A stretch of 32,281 nt of DNA from S010-25 sp964466455. GTDB taxonomy: Bacteria; Pseudomonadota; Gammaproteobacteria; SZUA-229. Location: contig CAYXNL010000024.1 in assembly GCA_964466455.1 (NCBI GenBank), forward strand, positions 1 through 32,281, given 5' to 3'. The position numbers were made by a program, and so were the translations under genes. Shown one piece after another: positions 32,011-32,281 of this stretch (position 1 is its first letter; every line of letters starts with the position of its first letter). Below the pieces are notes generated by a model that ran no database searches, was not told where the DNA came from, and saw nothing but the letters and a program-made list of their open reading frames with translations.

Positions 32011-32281
32011 ATGACTAATAATTTTAGCGAGCATTTTAAAAAAAAGTTACTTATTGCAGCATCTGCTGGATTGCTCCTGTCCTGCCTGAGTGTTGCAGTA
32101 ATAAGTATCTGGCCATTATACAATCAACTTAAAACACTACAGACTAACCGGCTTGTCTTTGAGGTTCAAACCAGAGCGATGATGGTTGAGCAGTTTCTGC
32201 AGGAGGCCAGAGAGACGGCCAGACAGATTACCAGTCGTTCAGCCATTCGTGAATTTCTTGAGAAATATAATAATAAAGAAA
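32011..32281 (+). CDS. N-terminal part of a membrane-anchored sensor-like protein (cut by window edge)
   Basis: An open frame begins with ATG at 32011 and runs to the end of the window without a stop, giving 90 residues. It has a short basic N terminus (HFKKK), one membrane segment (about 14-36, LIAASAGLLLSCLSVAVISIWPL), and then an amphipathic, charged helix-rich region with FEVQTRAMMVEQFLQEARETARQITSR. This is the layout of the outer part of many sensor kinases, diguanylate cyclases and chemoreceptors that carry a Cache-type domain. The catalytic or output part is not in the window, so the type cannot be decided. GGTGA lies 10 bases upstream. Confidence 0.65.
   Translation, partial: MTNNFSEHFKKKLLIAASAGLLLSCLSVAVISIWPLYNQLKTLQTNRLVFEVQTRAMMVEQFLQEARETARQITSRSAIREFLEKYNNKE

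Noticed and set aside
1..32281. CRISPR array, tRNA or rRNA genes
   Set aside because: No regularly spaced repeats with unique spacers and no tRNA-like or rRNA-like segments seen in the spacers. A tRNA or covariance-model scan was not possible here.

Overview
The window comes from the origin-proximal part of a gammaproteobacterial chromosome, most likely a sulfur oxidiser. The origin landmark genes are in the gammaproteobacterial order: mnmE, yidC, yidD, rnpA and rpmH on the minus strand, then dnaA, dnaN, recF and gyrB on the plus strand. A complete soeABC set for cytoplasmic sulfite oxidation supports sulfur-based energy metabolism. I cannot name the genus. Most of the window is moderately AT-rich; the soe and argH genes are richer in GC, and the ars block is clearly the GC-richest part.

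Layout, left to right. 1-709: a fragment of an integron/phage-type tyrosine integrase set among short inverted repeats. 713-5346: soeA, soeB, soeC. 5361-10364 (minus): the rpmH-rnpA-yidD-yidC-mnmE cluster followed by purU. In place of a plain yidC-mnmE spacer there is a 15-bp repeat array of five-codon mini-ORFs. 10365-17003: dnaA, a DnaA-box and AT-rich spacer that is the best oriC candidate, dnaN, recF and gyrB. Two perfect 16-bp parS-type palindromes lie inside recF. 17112-20301: ubiD, a glutaredoxin plus small membrane protein pair on the opposite strand, and a ferredoxin-type flavin oxidoreductase. 20348-22537: a compact arsR-arsC-arsB resistance block. 22725-25002: rubrerythrin, a cation diffusion facilitator and a rhomboid protease. 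25056-29268 (minus): algZ-algR-hemD-hemY, without the hemC and hemX normally found in this cluster. 29350-30777: argH, divergent from algZ. 30852-32281: an AraC-family regulator and the start of a membrane sensor-like protein cut by the window edge.

How the genes fit together. SoeABC would oxidise sulfite on the cytoplasmic side and pass electrons to the quinone pool, and UbiD helps make ubiquinone. The flavin reductase near ubiD may support flavin chemistry in that pathway. The dnaA-gyrB block, the oriC candidate and the parS pair form the replication and segregation core. Glutaredoxin, rubrerythrin, the CDF pump and the ars genes suggest exposure to redox, metal and metalloid stress.

I did not find a clearly undescribed multi-gene system. 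The least ordinary signals are the mini-ORF ladder ahead of mnmE (7689-7763), parS sites embedded in two RecF coding segments, a 12-bp motif flanking dnaA on both sides, a long hairpin element where hemX would be expected, and an arsR whose operator overlaps its start codon. No stretch of more than 300 bases lacks a gene.
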